64,000 nt of DNA from assembly GCA_015068325.1 (NCBI GenBank), contig SVKQ01000002.1:1-64000 (forward strand). The letters are read 5' to 3'. Below the pieces are notes generated by a model that was given only the letters and a program-made list of their open reading frames with translations, was not told where the DNA came from and searched no databases. Position 1 is the stretch's first letter, and every line of letters starts with the position of its first letter. A program made the position numbers and the translations under genes. This document shows positions 1-8,711 of the stretch, in pieces. This DNA comes from Oscillospiraceae bacterium (GTDB taxonomy: Bacteria > Bacillota > Clostridia > Oscillospirales > Oscillospiraceae).

Positions 1-366
1 ATCAATCTGTGGGCCACCTTCTGTGGCCCCTGCATCAACGAGATGCCGGAGCTGGCCGCACTGGAAAAGGCGCTGCCTGACAACGTGCGGCTCATCACCC
101 TATGCCTGGATGCCGGCACACAGGCAGATGAGATGCGATCCATCCTGGATGGTTCCGGATTCACGGGTGTGACGCTGGTCGCCAGTGACGGGGATCTGGC
201 CGAGGTGATGGCGCAGACCATGTATGTGCCCACCACCGTCTTTGTGGACGGGCAGGGAAACATGGTATTGCAGGAACTGATCGGCAGCCCGGAAAACGTT
301 GAGGAGACCTATCGCGCCATGATCAACGACGCCCTTACTCGCCTGGGGAAGGAGGCGCTCGCATGA
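1..366 (+). CDS. TlpA-like thioredoxin-fold protein, C-terminal part (cut by window edge)
   Basis: The reading frame is open from base 1, so the start lies outside the window. The visible part opens with W-A-T-F-C-G-P-C, the CXXC active site of TlpA/ResA-type thiol-disulfide oxidoreductases, and continues with a thioredoxin-like fold including the cis-proline region (YVPTTVFVDGQG). Family members usually act outside the membrane on protein disulfides or cytochrome maturation. The next gene overlaps its stop codon by four bases (ATGA), and a membrane polyferredoxin follows, so the three probably form one redox operon. The missing N-terminus should hold the signal peptide or lipobox. Confidence 0.85.
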   Translation: MNLWATFCGPCINEMPELAALEKALPDNVRLITLCLDAGTQADEMRSILDGSGFTGVTLVASDGDLAEVMAQTMYVPTTVFVDGQGNMVLQELIGSPENVEETYRAMINDALTRLGKEALA

Positions 367-512
367 GTGAAAAAAAGCACGCGCGGCTCCTGCGTATCGC
401 AGCGGCTGCGGTGGGCGCAGCTTTTGTGGCGGCAGGCCTGTGGCAGGGTCAGTACGAGGCCGTGCTGCAAAAGGCGGTGAGAATATGCCTGGAATGCATC
501 GGCATCGGGTAG
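363..512 (+). CDS. CD1871A-family CXXC microprotein (49 aa)
   Basis: A 49-residue protein starting at an ATG that overlaps the previous stop. It has a basic N-terminus (MSEKKHARLLR), one hydrophobic membrane segment (about residues 11-27), then a short tail ending in R-I-C-L-E-C-I-G-I-G. The ICLECIGIG ending is the signature of the small CD1871A-type CXXC proteins. These are found next to thioredoxin-like proteins and 4Fe-4S membrane proteins, as here. The CXXC at the membrane face could relay electrons between its neighbours; that is inference. The following gene overlaps its 3' end in another frame. Confidence 0.75.
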   Translation: MSEKKHARLLRIAAAAVGAAFVAAGLWQGQYEAVLQKAVRICLECIGIG

Positions 513-1408
513 AGGAAGACCGTGTGCGGAGACACGGACGGCTCCGCACGGCCGTCCAGCTGGCGGCGGCCGTGTTTTTCAACGGGTATGCCGCAGGGTT
601 TGTAAAGGGGAAAATCTTCACGGGTGGGACAAAGGGATTCTGCGTCCCCGTGCTGAACTGCTACTCCTGCCCCGGGGCCTTAGGGGCCTGTCCCATCGGC
701 GCGCTGCAGTCGTTGCTGGGCGGCGGCAGCCGCATCCCCTTTTACGCGCTGGGCCTGCTGATGCTCTTTGGCGTGGTATGCGGGCGGCTGCTGTGCGGTT
801 TTCTGTGTCCCTTTGGCTTTCTGCAGGACCTGCTCCACAGGATCCCCGTAAAGAAGGTGCAGGTGCCCAAAAGACTCGATCGCCCGCTGCGTCTGGTGAA
901 ATACATCGTGCTGGTGGTGCTTGTGGTGGGCCTGCCGCTGCTGGCTACCAACACCTATGGCATCGGTACGCCCTGGTTCTGCAAGCTGCTCTGTCCGGCC
1001 GGTACGCTGGAGGGAGGGATCCCCCTGATGGTGCTGAACGGCAGCCTCCGGGCGCTGGCGGGTACACTGTTCCGCTGGAAGGTGCTGGTGTTGCTGACCG
1101 TGGTCATCGCATGCCTGCTCATCCACCGTTTTTTCTGCCGCTATCTCTGCCCGCTGGGGGCGATCTATTCGCTGTTCAACCGCTTCGCCCTCTGCCGCAT
1201 GAAACTGGACAGAACAAAGTGTGTGAGCTGCGGCCGGTGCGAGTCTGCTTGTCCCATGGCGGTGGACGTGACCAGGGACATCAACGGTCCGGAGTGCATC
1301 CGCTGCGGCAAGTGCGCCGCTGTCTGTCCCACGGACGCTATCTCACACGATTGGCCGCTGCACAGCCATGTGGAAAGTCAAAAAAGCAAGATACACAAAC
1401 AGACATAA
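485..1408 (+). CDS. Membrane-bound 4Fe-4S polyferredoxin (NapH/NosR-C-like)
   Basis: About 307 residues with several membrane helices and cytoplasmic cysteine clusters. Repeated C-x3-C-P motifs sit at membrane boundaries (CGFLCPFGF, CKLLCPAGT, CRYLCPLGA). Two classical 4Fe-4S clusters lie near the C-terminus (CVSCGRCESACP and CIRCGKCAAVCP). This layout matches NapH/MauN/RdxA-type electron-transfer proteins. An electron donor role for the extracytoplasmic thioredoxin-like partner is inferred from operon context. The ATG at 485 is preferred (upstream AAGGCGGTGAG); an in-frame ATG at 494 and longer upstream forms are possible. The gene overlaps the CXXC microprotein gene. Confidence 0.8.
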   Translation: MPGMHRHRVEEDRVRRHGRLRTAVQLAAAVFFNGYAAGFVKGKIFTGGTKGFCVPVLNCYSCPGALGACPIGALQSLLGGGSRIPFYALGLLMLFGVVCGRLLCGFLCPFGFLQDLLHRIPVKKVQVPKRLDRPLRLVKYIVLVVLVVGLPLLATNTYGIGTPWFCKLLCPAGTLEGGIPLMVLNGSLRALAGTLFRWKVLVLLTVVIACLLIHRFFCRYLCPLGAIYSLFNRFALCRMKLDRTKCVSCGRCESACPMAVDVTRDINGPECIRCGKCAAVCPTDAISHDWPLHSHVESQKSKIHKQT

Positions 1409-1429
1409 AGTAATATTCCTTTACGGATC

Positions 1430-1696
1430 ATGCGGGAAATAGCGCGCTGCGGTATTGCGGCGCGCTATTTTCGCGGACAAGGCCGTCTGCGCACGATATG
1501 GAGTCGCTCCAGCAACGTTGTGCGGCAGAGAAACTGGCGCTCTGGCGGCATCGGTGCGGGCCCAGTTATGATCCTCCTGTCCATTTTGCTTCGGGACCCG
1601 TGGCACTTGCTGGCAGTCACAGTGACCTCAACTGTCTGGCCCGTTGCCTGTATCGTCGCCTCCCACCATTACTATGAAAAGAAGCAGGAACTTTAA
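1430..1696 (+). pseudogene. Possible remnant of a membrane transporter, otherwise non-coding
   Basis: This covers most of a 350-base gap. The open frame has no convincing start or ribosome site. Its first half (Arg-rich) looks non-coding. The last 40 residues (from about 1568) form a hydrophobic helix followed by a charged end, Y-Y-E-K-K-Q-E-L, resembling the C-terminus of a polytopic exporter such as a MATE protein. I cannot confirm homology; it may simply be a chance open frame. Confidence 0.2.
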
Positions 1697-1722
1697 AAGC
1701 ATAAGATAGGCATATAAAGAAA

Positions 1723-1757
1723 GCACCGCTGCCGCAAAACGCGACAGCGGTGTTTTT
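1723..1757. terminator. Bidirectional intrinsic terminator
   Basis: CACCGCTG (1724-1731) pairs with CAGCGGTG (1745-1752), followed by a T-rich run. On the minus strand it ends the xpt-guaA transcript, four bases after the guaA stop. Confidence 0.75.
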
Positions 1758-1760
1758 GTT

Positions 1761-3293
1761 TTACTCAAACTCTACGGTGGCGGGAGGCTTGCTGGTCACG
1801 TCGTAGAGGACCCGGTTTACATGGCGCACCTCGCCCACGATGCGGCCGGACACCTTGTCCAGCAGCTCCCAAGGCAGGCGGCACCAGGTGGCCGTCATGA
1901 AGTCCTGGGTCTCCACCGCCCGCAGCGCCACAGCGTAGTCGTAAGTACGCTCATCGCCCATGACGCCCACGGAGCGCATGTTGGTCAGCGCAGCGAAGTA
2001 CTGACTGGCAGAGCGCCCCAAGCCGGCCCTGTCCATTTCCTCCCGGAAGATGGCGTCGGCCTCCCGCAGGATTTCCAGCTTTTCCCGGGTGATCTCGCCG
2101 ATGATGCGCACGCCCAGACCGGGACCGGGGAAGGGCTGGCGCCACACCAGACTTTCCGGCAGGCCCAGCTCCATACCCAACTGCCGCACCTCGTCCTTGA
2201 ACAGACGCCGCAGCGGTTCGATGATATCATCAAAATCCACATGCTCCGGCAGCCCGCCCACGTTGTGATGGCTCTTGATGACAACACTCTCACCGCCTAG
2301 ACCACTCTCCACCACGTCGGGGTAGATAGTGCCCTGCGCCAAGAATTCCACCTTGCCGATTTTTTTGGCCTCAGCCTCAAAGACGCGGATGAACTCCTCG
2401 CCGATGATCTTGCGCTTGGCCTCCGGCTCGGTGACACCGGCGAGCTTGCCCAAAAAGCGTTCCTGGGCATTGACCCGGCGAATGTCCACATGGAGCTGCT
2501 CCCTCATAACGCGCTCCACATCGTCGCCCTCGTTCTTGCGCAGCAGGCCGTGATCCACAAAAATACAGGTCAGCTGATCGCCCACAGCCCGCTGCAGCAG
2601 CGCCGCGGCCACAGAGCTGTCCACGCCGCCGGACAGGCCCAGCAGCACCCGGCCGGAGCCGATTCGGGCCCGGCACTCAGCCACCGCCTCATCCACATAG
2701 GAGGACATGGCCCACTCCCGGTCAAAGCCGCAGACGCCGTACAGGAAGTTCTCCAGGATCTGCCGGCCATACTGGGTGTGTACCACCTCCGGGTGGAACT
2801 GCACGCAGTAGAGCTTGTGCGCCGGGTCTTCCACCGCCGCGTGGCGGCAGCCCGCGCTGGAGGCAATCGTCCGGAAGCCGGGGGCGGTCTGCTCCACCTC
2901 GATGCCGTGGCTCATCCAATAGATGGCCTTTTCCGGTACACCGCGGAACAGGGGAGAGCCGCCGGTCTGCGTCAGCTCCGTTTTGCCGTATTCACGGGTG
3001 ACGGAGCGGCGGCAGACGCCGCCCAGTTGCTGCATCATCATCTGCATGCCGTAGCAAATGCCCAGCACGGGGATCCCCATTTCATAGAGAGCCATATCCA
3101 CCATGGGGGCGCCCGCGGCAAAAACGCTGGCATAGCCGCCGGTAAAGATCAGCGCGTCAGGGCCATAGGCGCGCACTTCCTCCATCGTGATGCGGAAGGA
3201 TTTGATCTCGCAGTATACGCCGCATTCGCGGACGCGGCGCGCGATCAGCAGGTTATATTGACCGCCGAAATCGAGGATGAGGACCTTTTTCAT
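1761..3293 (-). CDS. guaA: GMP synthase (glutamine-hydrolysing)
   Basis: 510 residues, the usual family length. It converts XMP, ATP and glutamine to GMP. The N-terminal class I glutamine amidotransferase domain (about 1-190) shows the nucleophile elbow GICYGMQ and the His-Glu pair QFHPEV. The ATP pyrophosphatase domain carries the PP-loop SGGVDSSV (about residues 220-227). The C-terminal dimerisation/XMP domain ends TVEFE. The start ATG overlaps the xpt stop by one base (TGATG), so the two are translationally coupled and give guanine salvage plus GMP synthesis from one transcript. Confidence 0.97.
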   Translation of the reverse strand: MKKVLILDFGGQYNLLIARRVRECGVYCEIKSFRITMEEVRAYGPDALIFTGGYASVFAAGAPMVDMALYEMGIPVLGICYGMQMMMQQLGGVCRRSVTREYGKTELTQTGGSPLFRGVPEKAIYWMSHGIEVEQTAPGFRTIASSAGCRHAAVEDPAHKLYCVQFHPEVVHTQYGRQILENFLYGVCGFDREWAMSSYVDEAVAECRARIGSGRVLLGLSGGVDSSVAAALLQRAVGDQLTCIFVDHGLLRKNEGDDVERVMREQLHVDIRRVNAQERFLGKLAGVTEPEAKRKIIGEEFIRVFEAEAKKIGKVEFLAQGTIYPDVVESGLGGESVVIKSHHNVGGLPEHVDFDDIIEPLRRLFKDEVRQLGMELGLPESLVWRQPFPGPGLGVRIIGEITREKLEILREADAIFREEMDRAGLGRSASQYFAALTNMRSVGVMGDERTYDYAVALRAVETQDFMTATWCRLPWELLDKVSGRIVGEVRHVNRVLYDVTSKPPATVEFE

Positions 3294-3874
3294 CAGTCCT
3301 CATCCTCCCGGAAAATAAAACCATCCTCGTCGGCCCGCTCAATCACAGCCAGCGCCTTGTAGTTCACGCCCAAGGCACGGAACTTGTCGCCACCGCCCTG
3401 GAAGCCCTTCTCCACGGCGATGCCGATCCCCTCCAGCGTGGCACCGGCCTCGTTGACGATGTCCACCAGCCCCTGCATGGCAAAGCCGTTGGCCATAAAG
3501 TCGTCAATGATCAGCACACGGTCGTCGGCGCTCAGCCACTCCTGGGACACCAGCAGTGTGACCTTCTTCTTGTAGGTGTAGGAAAAGACCTCACTCTGAT
3601 AGAGGCCGCTTTCAATGTTGTCGCTCTTGGCCTTCTTGGCAAACAGCATGGGCACGCCGAACTTCTCCGCACAAACGGTCGCCAGGGCGATACCGCTTGC
3701 CTCGGCAGTCAGTACGACGGTGATTTTATCGATGTCGAAAAATTTGGCGAATTCATCCGCAATGTCGTGCAGCAGCGCGGTGTCGACACGGTGGTTCAGA
3801 AAGCCGTCCACCTTCACGATGTTGCCGGGCAGAACTTTTCCCTCACGGCGGATGCGCTCTTTCAACTGTTCCAT
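3293..3874 (-). CDS. xpt: Xanthine phosphoribosyltransferase
   Basis: 193 residues, matching the family. It makes XMP from xanthine and PRPP, which GuaA in the same operon then aminates. The PRPP-binding motif is [11 protein letters not shown] (about residues 124-134). The start MEQLKERI at 3874 is chosen because GAGGAG lies just upstream and matches known N-termini; a longer open frame reaches 4033 but would cross the promoter. It is first gene of xpt-guaA. The leader is only some tens of bases and I found no guanine riboswitch in it. Confidence 0.95.
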   Translation of the reverse strand: MEQLKERIRREGKVLPGNIVKVDGFLNHRVDTALLHDIADEFAKFFDIDKITVVLTAEASGIALATVCAEKFGVPMLFAKKAKSDNIESGLYQSEVFSYTYKKKVTLLVSQEWLSADDRVLIIDDFMANGFAMQGLVDIVNEAGATLEGIGIAVEKGFQGGGDKFRALGVNYKALAVIERADEDGFIFREDED

Positions 3875-3920
3875 GGGCTCCACTCTCCTCAAAAGAAAAA
3901 TTTCCGGATTATATGTGATT

Positions 3921-3949
3921 ATCATACCTGATGCGCATGGAAAAAACAA
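3921..3949 (-). promoter_or_regulatory. Promoter of xpt-guaA
   Basis: TTGTTT (3949-3944), 17-base spacer, TATGAT (3926-3921) on the minus strand. The implied leader is short, about 40 bases. Confidence 0.5.
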
Positions 3950-4060
3950 GAGCATAATCCGTGAAAAAGAGCCGCATTTTTCTTCATTTTTGTCACTTGC
4001 GACAAGATATGAAGCTTGGCTTATCCCTGTCATAAGACAAACACTTTTTCAGATTGTGCA

Positions 4061-4088
4061 TTGCATTTTTTGCGAAAAGGAGTATAAT
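4061..4088 (+). promoter_or_regulatory. Promoter of the DHHW lipoprotein gene
   Basis: TTGCAT (4061-4066), 16-base spacer, TATAAT (4083-4088), 30 bases before the ATG at 4119. Confidence 0.6.
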
Positions 4089-4118
4089 AGCCCACGGAAA
4101 AAAGCGCTGGAGGTATGT

Positions 4119-5609
4119 ATGAAGAGGAGTTTGCGCTGCGTCGCGTTATCTGTCAGCTGTGTTGTGCTGTTGAGCGTGTTGTCGGGTTGTCACAAGCATG
4201 TGCCGGGACCGGAGGCCACCTGCACGGAGCCTCAGGTCTGCACCGAGTGCGGAGAGGTCCTGGCGGAGGCCAAGGGTCACACGCCGGGGCCGGAGGCCAC
4301 CTGTGCCGCACCCCAGACCTGCACCGTGTGTGGGGAGGTACTGGCCACGGTGGAGCACACGCCGGGGCCGGAGGCCACCTGCACCGCACCCCAGACCTGC
4401 ACAGTGTGCGGGGAGGTGCTGGCCACGGTGGAGCACACGCCGGGGCCGGAGGCCACCTGCACCGCACCCCAGACCTGCACCGTGTGCGGGGAGGTGCTGG
4501 CCACGGTGGAGCACACGCCTGGGCCGGAAGCCACCTGCACGGAACCACAGGTCTGTACCGTATGCGGCGAGGAACTGACACCTGCCAAAGGTCACGATGT
4601 GGGCGATGACGGAGTCTGCACCGTCTGCGGCAAGCAGATCAATACGCCCGTCGGGCAGTACACCCCTGCCGGCAGCGGCGGCGCCGCTTCGGCCGATGTG
4701 ATCCCGGAGACCACGCCGGAGGGACACTACCACAACAATATTTCCGCGTACTACAGCAACAGCGTACTGGTGTGCGGCGACTACGCACTGGAATTCTTCA
4801 ACCTGGGCTCCGACGGCAATTCCTCCTATGCCCAGATCCTGAACGACTTTGCTGCCAGGTACCCCGGCGTCAACGTCACCAGCGTCTTGGTCCCCAAGTG
4901 CTGCGCCTTTGAGAGTCCGGAGGGCTATAAGGATCCCGGCCCCAATGCCCGAGACTACATCGCCAATACTTATGCCATGATGGACGGCACCATCAAAAAG
5001 GCCGACGTGTTCGGCATCATGTCCCAGCATGTGGGCGAGTATATGTTCTACCGTACCGATCACCACTGGACGGGCTTGGGCGCCTACTACGCCTACGTGG
5101 CCTACTGTGACGCCAACGGCCTGACAGCCGCTCCGCTGAGCAGCTACAGCACCGTGATCAACACCGGCTTTATCGGTACGCTCTACGGCTATGCCGGCCA
5201 GCCTGCCAGCCTGACAGCCAATCCGGACTACACGGAGGGTCACCTGCCTCAGACGGGATACCGGATGTCCTACTGCCGCGGCGGCAACTGGTACAACGCC
5301 ACTGCCATCAACACGGGCGCCTCCAGCTATGCCGGCATGTACATCGGCGGCGACCAGCCACTGACGGTCATCGAAACAGATCTGCAGAACGGCAAGACGG
5401 TGGTAGTGGTCAAGGAGTCCTATGGCAACGCATTCGTTCCCTACCTGATCGACCAGTATCAGCGCGTGGTGGTGCTGGATATCCGGGAGAGCGAGGGCAC
5501 CATGAGCGAGGTCATGTCGGAGTACGACGTCACAGACGTGGTAGTCATTAACAACCAGCAGGCGGCTGTCAGCCTGCAGGGCTCTCTGCGCAGCAAGCTG
5601 ATGTCCTGA
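4119..5609 (+). CDS. DHHW-family SGNH-like lipoprotein with tandem CXXC repeats
   Basis: 496 residues. The start at 4119 follows TGGAGG by five bases and gives a lipoprotein signal peptide ending in the lipobox L-S-G-C (Cys24). Residues about 27-175 are five tandem 26-27-residue repeats of the type H-x-PGPEATC-x5-C-T-x-C-G-E plus a half copy, each able to form a zinc-ribbon-like CX5CX2C knuckle. After a short Gly/Ser/Ala linker comes a catalytic-type domain with the DHHW motif (YRTDHHWTGLGAYYAY) and a K-E-S-Y-G-N-A Ser motif near the end. This is typical of AlgX/SGNH-like proteins linked to O-acetylation of cell-surface polymers. The protein should sit on the outer face of the membrane; its substrate is unknown. 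No acetyltransferase partner is adjacent. Confidence 0.8.
   Translation: MKRSLRCVALSVSCVVLLSVLSGCHKHVPGPEATCTEPQVCTECGEVLAEAKGHTPGPEATCAAPQTCTVCGEVLATVEHTPGPEATCTAPQTCTVCGEVLATVEHTPGPEATCTAPQTCTVCGEVLATVEHTPGPEATCTEPQVCTVCGEELTPAKGHDVGDDGVCTVCGKQINTPVGQYTPAGSGGAASADVIPETTPEGHYHNNISAYYSNSVLVCGDYALEFFNLGSDGNSSYAQILNDFAARYPGVNVTSVLVPKCCAFESPEGYKDPGPNARDYIANTYAMMDGTIKKADVFGIMSQHVGEYMFYRTDHHWTGLGAYYAYVAYCDANGLTAAPLSSYSTVINTGFIGTLYGYAGQPASLTANPDYTEGHLPQTGYRMSYCRGGNWYNATAINTGASSYAGMYIGGDQPLTVIETDLQNGKTVVVVKESYGNAFVPYLIDQYQRVVVLDIRESEGTMSEVMSEYDVTDVVVINNQQAAVSLQGSLRSKLMS
4197..4643 (+). repeat. Coding tandem repeat, five copies of 78-81 bp plus a partial copy
   Basis: Copies begin with the His codon at 4197, 4278, 4356, 4434 and 4512; a degenerate half copy starts at 4593. 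Copies 2-4 are nearly identical at DNA level, implying recent duplication or slippage, so copy number may vary between strains. Confidence 0.9.
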
Positions 5610-5623
5610 CATATATGGCAACT

Positions 5624-5660
5624 AAACCGGCCGGCGGAATATCCGCCGGCCGGTTTTACT
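5624..5660. terminator. Bidirectional terminator between the DHHW gene and the LysR gene
   Basis: A perfect 15-bp stem (5624-5638 with 5642-5656) with a 3-base loop and flanking A and T runs serves both convergent genes. Confidence 0.9.
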
Positions 5661-5666
5661 GTCTTT

Positions 5667-6569
5667 TCACGGGGTCTGCCCGGTCAGGTTCTCCTGGACG
5701 AAGCTGACGAACTGCTGCGCCGCCGCGCTCAGGGGCACGTCCCGCAGGGCGCACATATCCACGCTGCGAGGCGGAATCTCAAAGGAAGTCTTCAGCTTCC
5801 GCAGGCGGCCATCCGCCAGCTCCCGGGTGACGAACTCCTCCGTGACGCCTGCCACACCGAAGCCAATGGAAGCCAGGTCCACCAGCAGGCTGCGTGCGCC
5901 CAGTTCAATCTCCGGGTCCAGATGCAAACCGTTCTGCAGGAAATATTTCTCCAAATACAGCCGGGAGGAGGCCTTGCGTTCCAGCAGGATCAGTGGGAAC
6001 CGGGCAATCTCTTCCAAGGAGTACACGTGGTCAAAGTCGCAGGGATATTCGGCGCCTGCCACGAAGATAGCGTGTGTGGAGAAGCAGGGATAGGTGCGCA
6101 GGGAGTTGGACTCGGCAGGGGTGCTTGCGAATGCCACATCCACCTTGCCGGATTGCAGCAGACCAAGCACCTTGTGGCTGCGGCCGGAGATGATCTGGAT
6201 GTGGATGGCCGGATAGCGCCGGTGGAAGCGGTCCAAATAGGGCAGCAGGAACTGGCTGGTCACTGTGTCGCTGGCGCCGATGGTCAGTTGTCCCATCTGC
6301 AGCTCCCGGGTCTGGCTCAGCTTGGCCTCGCCTGTCTCCAGCAGTCCCATGGCGCTGCGGACGTATTCGTAGAGCATCCTGCCCTCGCCGGTCAGCGATA
6401 CGCCACGAGAATTGCGGGAAAAGAGCCGGGTTTGCAGCTCGTTTTCCAGTTGCTTGACGGACTGGCTGACAGCCGACTGGGAGATGTAGAGGGACTGGGC
6501 GGCGGCGGTGATGTTGCCGGCCTCGGCAACCTCCTTGAAGACCTTATAGAGCTCCAGCTTCACAGACAT
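5667..6569 (-). CDS. LysR-family transcriptional regulator
   Basis: 300 residues with an N-terminal winged helix-turn-helix (about 5-65; AAAQSLYISQSAVSQSVKQL) and a periplasmic-binding-like effector domain (about 90-295). AATGAGGT precedes the start. It stands alone, convergent with the DHHW gene and followed upstream by a non-coding stretch before the NrdD-like gene. The target and inducer cannot be read from sequence; LysR proteins often control a neighbouring or divergent gene, but no divergent partner is present. Confidence 0.9.
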   Translation of the reverse strand: MSVKLELYKVFKEVAEAGNITAAAQSLYISQSAVSQSVKQLENELQTRLFSRNSRGVSLTGEGRMLYEYVRSAMGLLETGEAKLSQTRELQMGQLTIGASDTVTSQFLLPYLDRFHRRYPAIHIQIISGRSHKVLGLLQSGKVDVAFASTPAESNSLRTYPCFSTHAIFVAGAEYPCDFDHVYSLEEIARFPLILLERKASSRLYLEKYFLQNGLHLDPEIELGARSLLVDLASIGFGVAGVTEEFVTRELADGRLRKLKTSFEIPPRSVDMCALRDVPLSAAAQQFVSFVQENLTGQTP

Positions 6570-6688
6570 AGATCTACCTCATTATTAGAGTTGATTATTG
6601 AAATGTAATAGATATCGTATTTGATTATACTGATTTTCCGCCGGATTGCAAGAGTAAATTTGGATCGCACACGGCTCTGCCGCGGCAG

Positions 6689-8665
6689 TTACGCCGGCTC
6701 TTTGGTGCAGAGCTGGACGCAGAGAGCGCTGTCATAGAGGGCTTGCAGCAGTGCCATCACCGACTCGGGGGAGGGATCTGCCAACTCTGCGCGGCTGAGG
6801 CCACCGCCGGAGGCGAACTGCTGGAACTGCGCCTCCAGAGCTAGTCGCTGCAGCACGTCGCCGGACGCGTCCTCGGGCAGGCAGCAGCTGTCACTGACGC
6901 CCGGCCGGTCAGTGATGCCCTCCACGGCGCCGAACCGCCGCCGCAGGCATCGGACGAACCGCTCGGAAATAGACTCCGGCGGCGTGCCGTACAGGGTAAA
7001 GGCGATGTTGTGCTGTGCCGTCCACCGACGGCAGGCATCACCCATGGCGCCCATGATCTCCAGAGCGAAGGGCGTGGCGGAGGGGTCTGCAGGGCTTCTG
7101 CCGGTCATATGCAGCACGCACTCATATAGCCCCGCATAGCCCAGCGACAGGGTGGAGCGTCCGCCATAGAGCAGCCGGTCGATGGCCTGGCCCGGCTTCA
7201 GCCGGGCGCAGGCGCCATACTGCCACAGGATGGGCGCCGCATCGGACAGTGTCCCCTTCAGCCGCTCGTGGCGGCACAGCAACGCCCGATGGCACAGCTC
7301 CAGCCGCTCCTCCATGATCTGCCGGAAGCGTTGGATGCTGCCGCCGGAGGAGAGGGCGGCATCCGCCAGGTTGAGGGTGACCACGCCCTGGTTGAAGCGG
7401 CCGTAGGCGAGAGGCCGGTCATACTCGTCGCTATAGGGGGTCAGCAGTGCGCGGGGCCCCATGGGCGGATAGCAGTAGCGCTCGCCGCCGGCCTCCGCCG
7501 CGCGCTCCTTCATCTGCGCTTCACTGAGGAAGACGGGCCCCGTCTGCCCGGTGATACACGCAGCCGCAAGCTCCGTCAGATAGCGGTAGTGACCATCCGG
7601 CCGCAGATTGGATTCCTCCAGCACATAGAGCAGCTGGGGCAGGATGGGGGCGCTCGATTTGCCCTGTTCATTCTGCACGCCCTGACGCCGCTGCAGCAGC
7701 AGTTCCCGGGCGATCAGCGCCAGATCCTCGCGCTCCTGCTCGTCCCTGGCCTCGCCCAAGTGCAGAAAAGCCGCCACCAGGGGCGCCTGCCCGTTGGTGG
7801 TCACCAGCGTCAGCAGCTGGTACTGTATGGTCTGCACACCGCGGCGTACCTCCTGACGCAGCTGCCGCTCGGCGATGGTATCGACGGTTTTGTCATCTGT
7901 GCCGGCACCGGCCGCGGCAAGGCTCTCCCGCACGCTCCGGCGCAGCTTCTCCCGGCTCACCTGCACGAAGGGGGCCAGATGGGCCAGGCTGATGGTCTGG
8001 CCGCCATACTGGTTGCTGGCCACCTGTGCGGCGATCTGGGTGGCGACGGTACAGGCGGTGGCAAAGGAACGGGGCCGCTCGATCCGGGTGCCGTTGATCA
8101 CGGTGCCGTTTTCAAGCATATCCGCCAGATTCACCAGTGTGCAGTTGTGCATGTGCTGGGCGTAATAGCCGGTGTCGTGGAAGTGGAGGATCCCCTCGTT
8201 GTGCGCCTCCACGATATCCTCCGGCAGCAGGATGCGGCTGGTGAGGTCACGGCTGACCTCCCCGGCGATGTAATCCCGCTGGGCGGCGTTGACCATCCGC
8301 CCGTTGCCGGCGGGCAACTGTCCGTCCGGCTCGATACTGCTCTCCAGCAGGGCCAGGATCCGGTCATCGGTGGTGTTGGATCGGCGTACCAGCGAGCGGG
8401 TGTAGCGATAAGTGATATAGTGTTTGGCTACCTCAAAAGCGCCGTGGGCCATGATCTGATGCTCCACCATATCCTGGATCTCCTCCACCGTGGGCGTGCG
8501 CCCCAGCCGCTGGCATTGCAGCTCCACCGACTCGGCGATGCGCCGGATCTGCACCGGCGTCATCCGGTCTGCCTCCTCTACGGAGTCGTTGGCCTTGCTG
8601 ACGGCGACGATGATCTTGGTGATGTCGAAGATGACCTCCGAGCCGTTTCGTTTGATGACCTTCAT
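6689..8665 (-). CDS. Class III ribonucleotide reductase (NrdD) homologue lacking radical-site residues
   Basis: 658 residues. The start MKVIKRNG at 8665 follows GGGAGGGA. An ATP-cone fills about residues 1-95 and the rest aligns by eye with anaerobic NrdD: FHDTGYYAQHMHNC with the substrate-site Cys175, SNQYGGQT, RFNQGVVTLNL, WQYGACARL, STLSLGYAGLYE. Two essential elements are missing. The finger-loop tip that normally reads M-G-C-R is P-M-G-P-R (401-405), so the thiyl-radical Cys is Pro404. The protein stops (TAA) right after QLCTKEPA, before the C-terminal four-Cys zinc site and glycyl-radical motif (R-x-C-G-Y). The frame is otherwise intact. No nrdG lies nearby. It may be an inactive paralogue, perhaps an allosteric or regulatory protein; the function is unknown. 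Confidence 0.85.
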   Translation of the reverse strand: MKVIKRNGSEVIFDITKIIVAVSKANDSVEEADRMTPVQIRRIAESVELQCQRLGRTPTVEEIQDMVEHQIMAHGAFEVAKHYITYRYTRSLVRRSNTTDDRILALLESSIEPDGQLPAGNGRMVNAAQRDYIAGEVSRDLTSRILLPEDIVEAHNEGILHFHDTGYYAQHMHNCTLVNLADMLENGTVINGTRIERPRSFATACTVATQIAAQVASNQYGGQTISLAHLAPFVQVSREKLRRSVRESLAAAGAGTDDKTVDTIAERQLRQEVRRGVQTIQYQLLTLVTTNGQAPLVAAFLHLGEARDEQEREDLALIARELLLQRRQGVQNEQGKSSAPILPQLLYVLEESNLRPDGHYRYLTELAAACITGQTGPVFLSEAQMKERAAEAGGERYCYPPMGPRALLTPYSDEYDRPLAYGRFNQGVVTLNLADAALSSGGSIQRFRQIMEERLELCHRALLCRHERLKGTLSDAAPILWQYGACARLKPGQAIDRLLYGGRSTLSLGYAGLYECVLHMTGRSPADPSATPFALEIMGAMGDACRRWTAQHNIAFTLYGTPPESISERFVRCLRRRFGAVEGITDRPGVSDSCCLPEDASGDVLQRLALEAQFQQFASGGGLSRAELADPSPESVMALLQALYDSALCVQLCTKEPA

Positions 8666-8711
8666 GGCGCTCCCTCCCGCGTACTCTGTAGGATGATGCC
8701 TCACTGTCACT

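Noticed and set aside
3875-3960. Guanine riboswitch before xpt
   Set aside because: The leader after the promoter is only about 40 bases and lacks the conserved purine-aptamer loops.
4197-4643. CRISPR-like tandem repeat
   Set aside because: The 78-81 bp units are in frame, have no spacers and encode regular peptide repeats.
6660-6691. Selenocysteine readthrough that could restore the NrdD C-terminus
   Set aside because: The stop is TAA, not TGA, and no glycyl-radical sequence follows in any frame.
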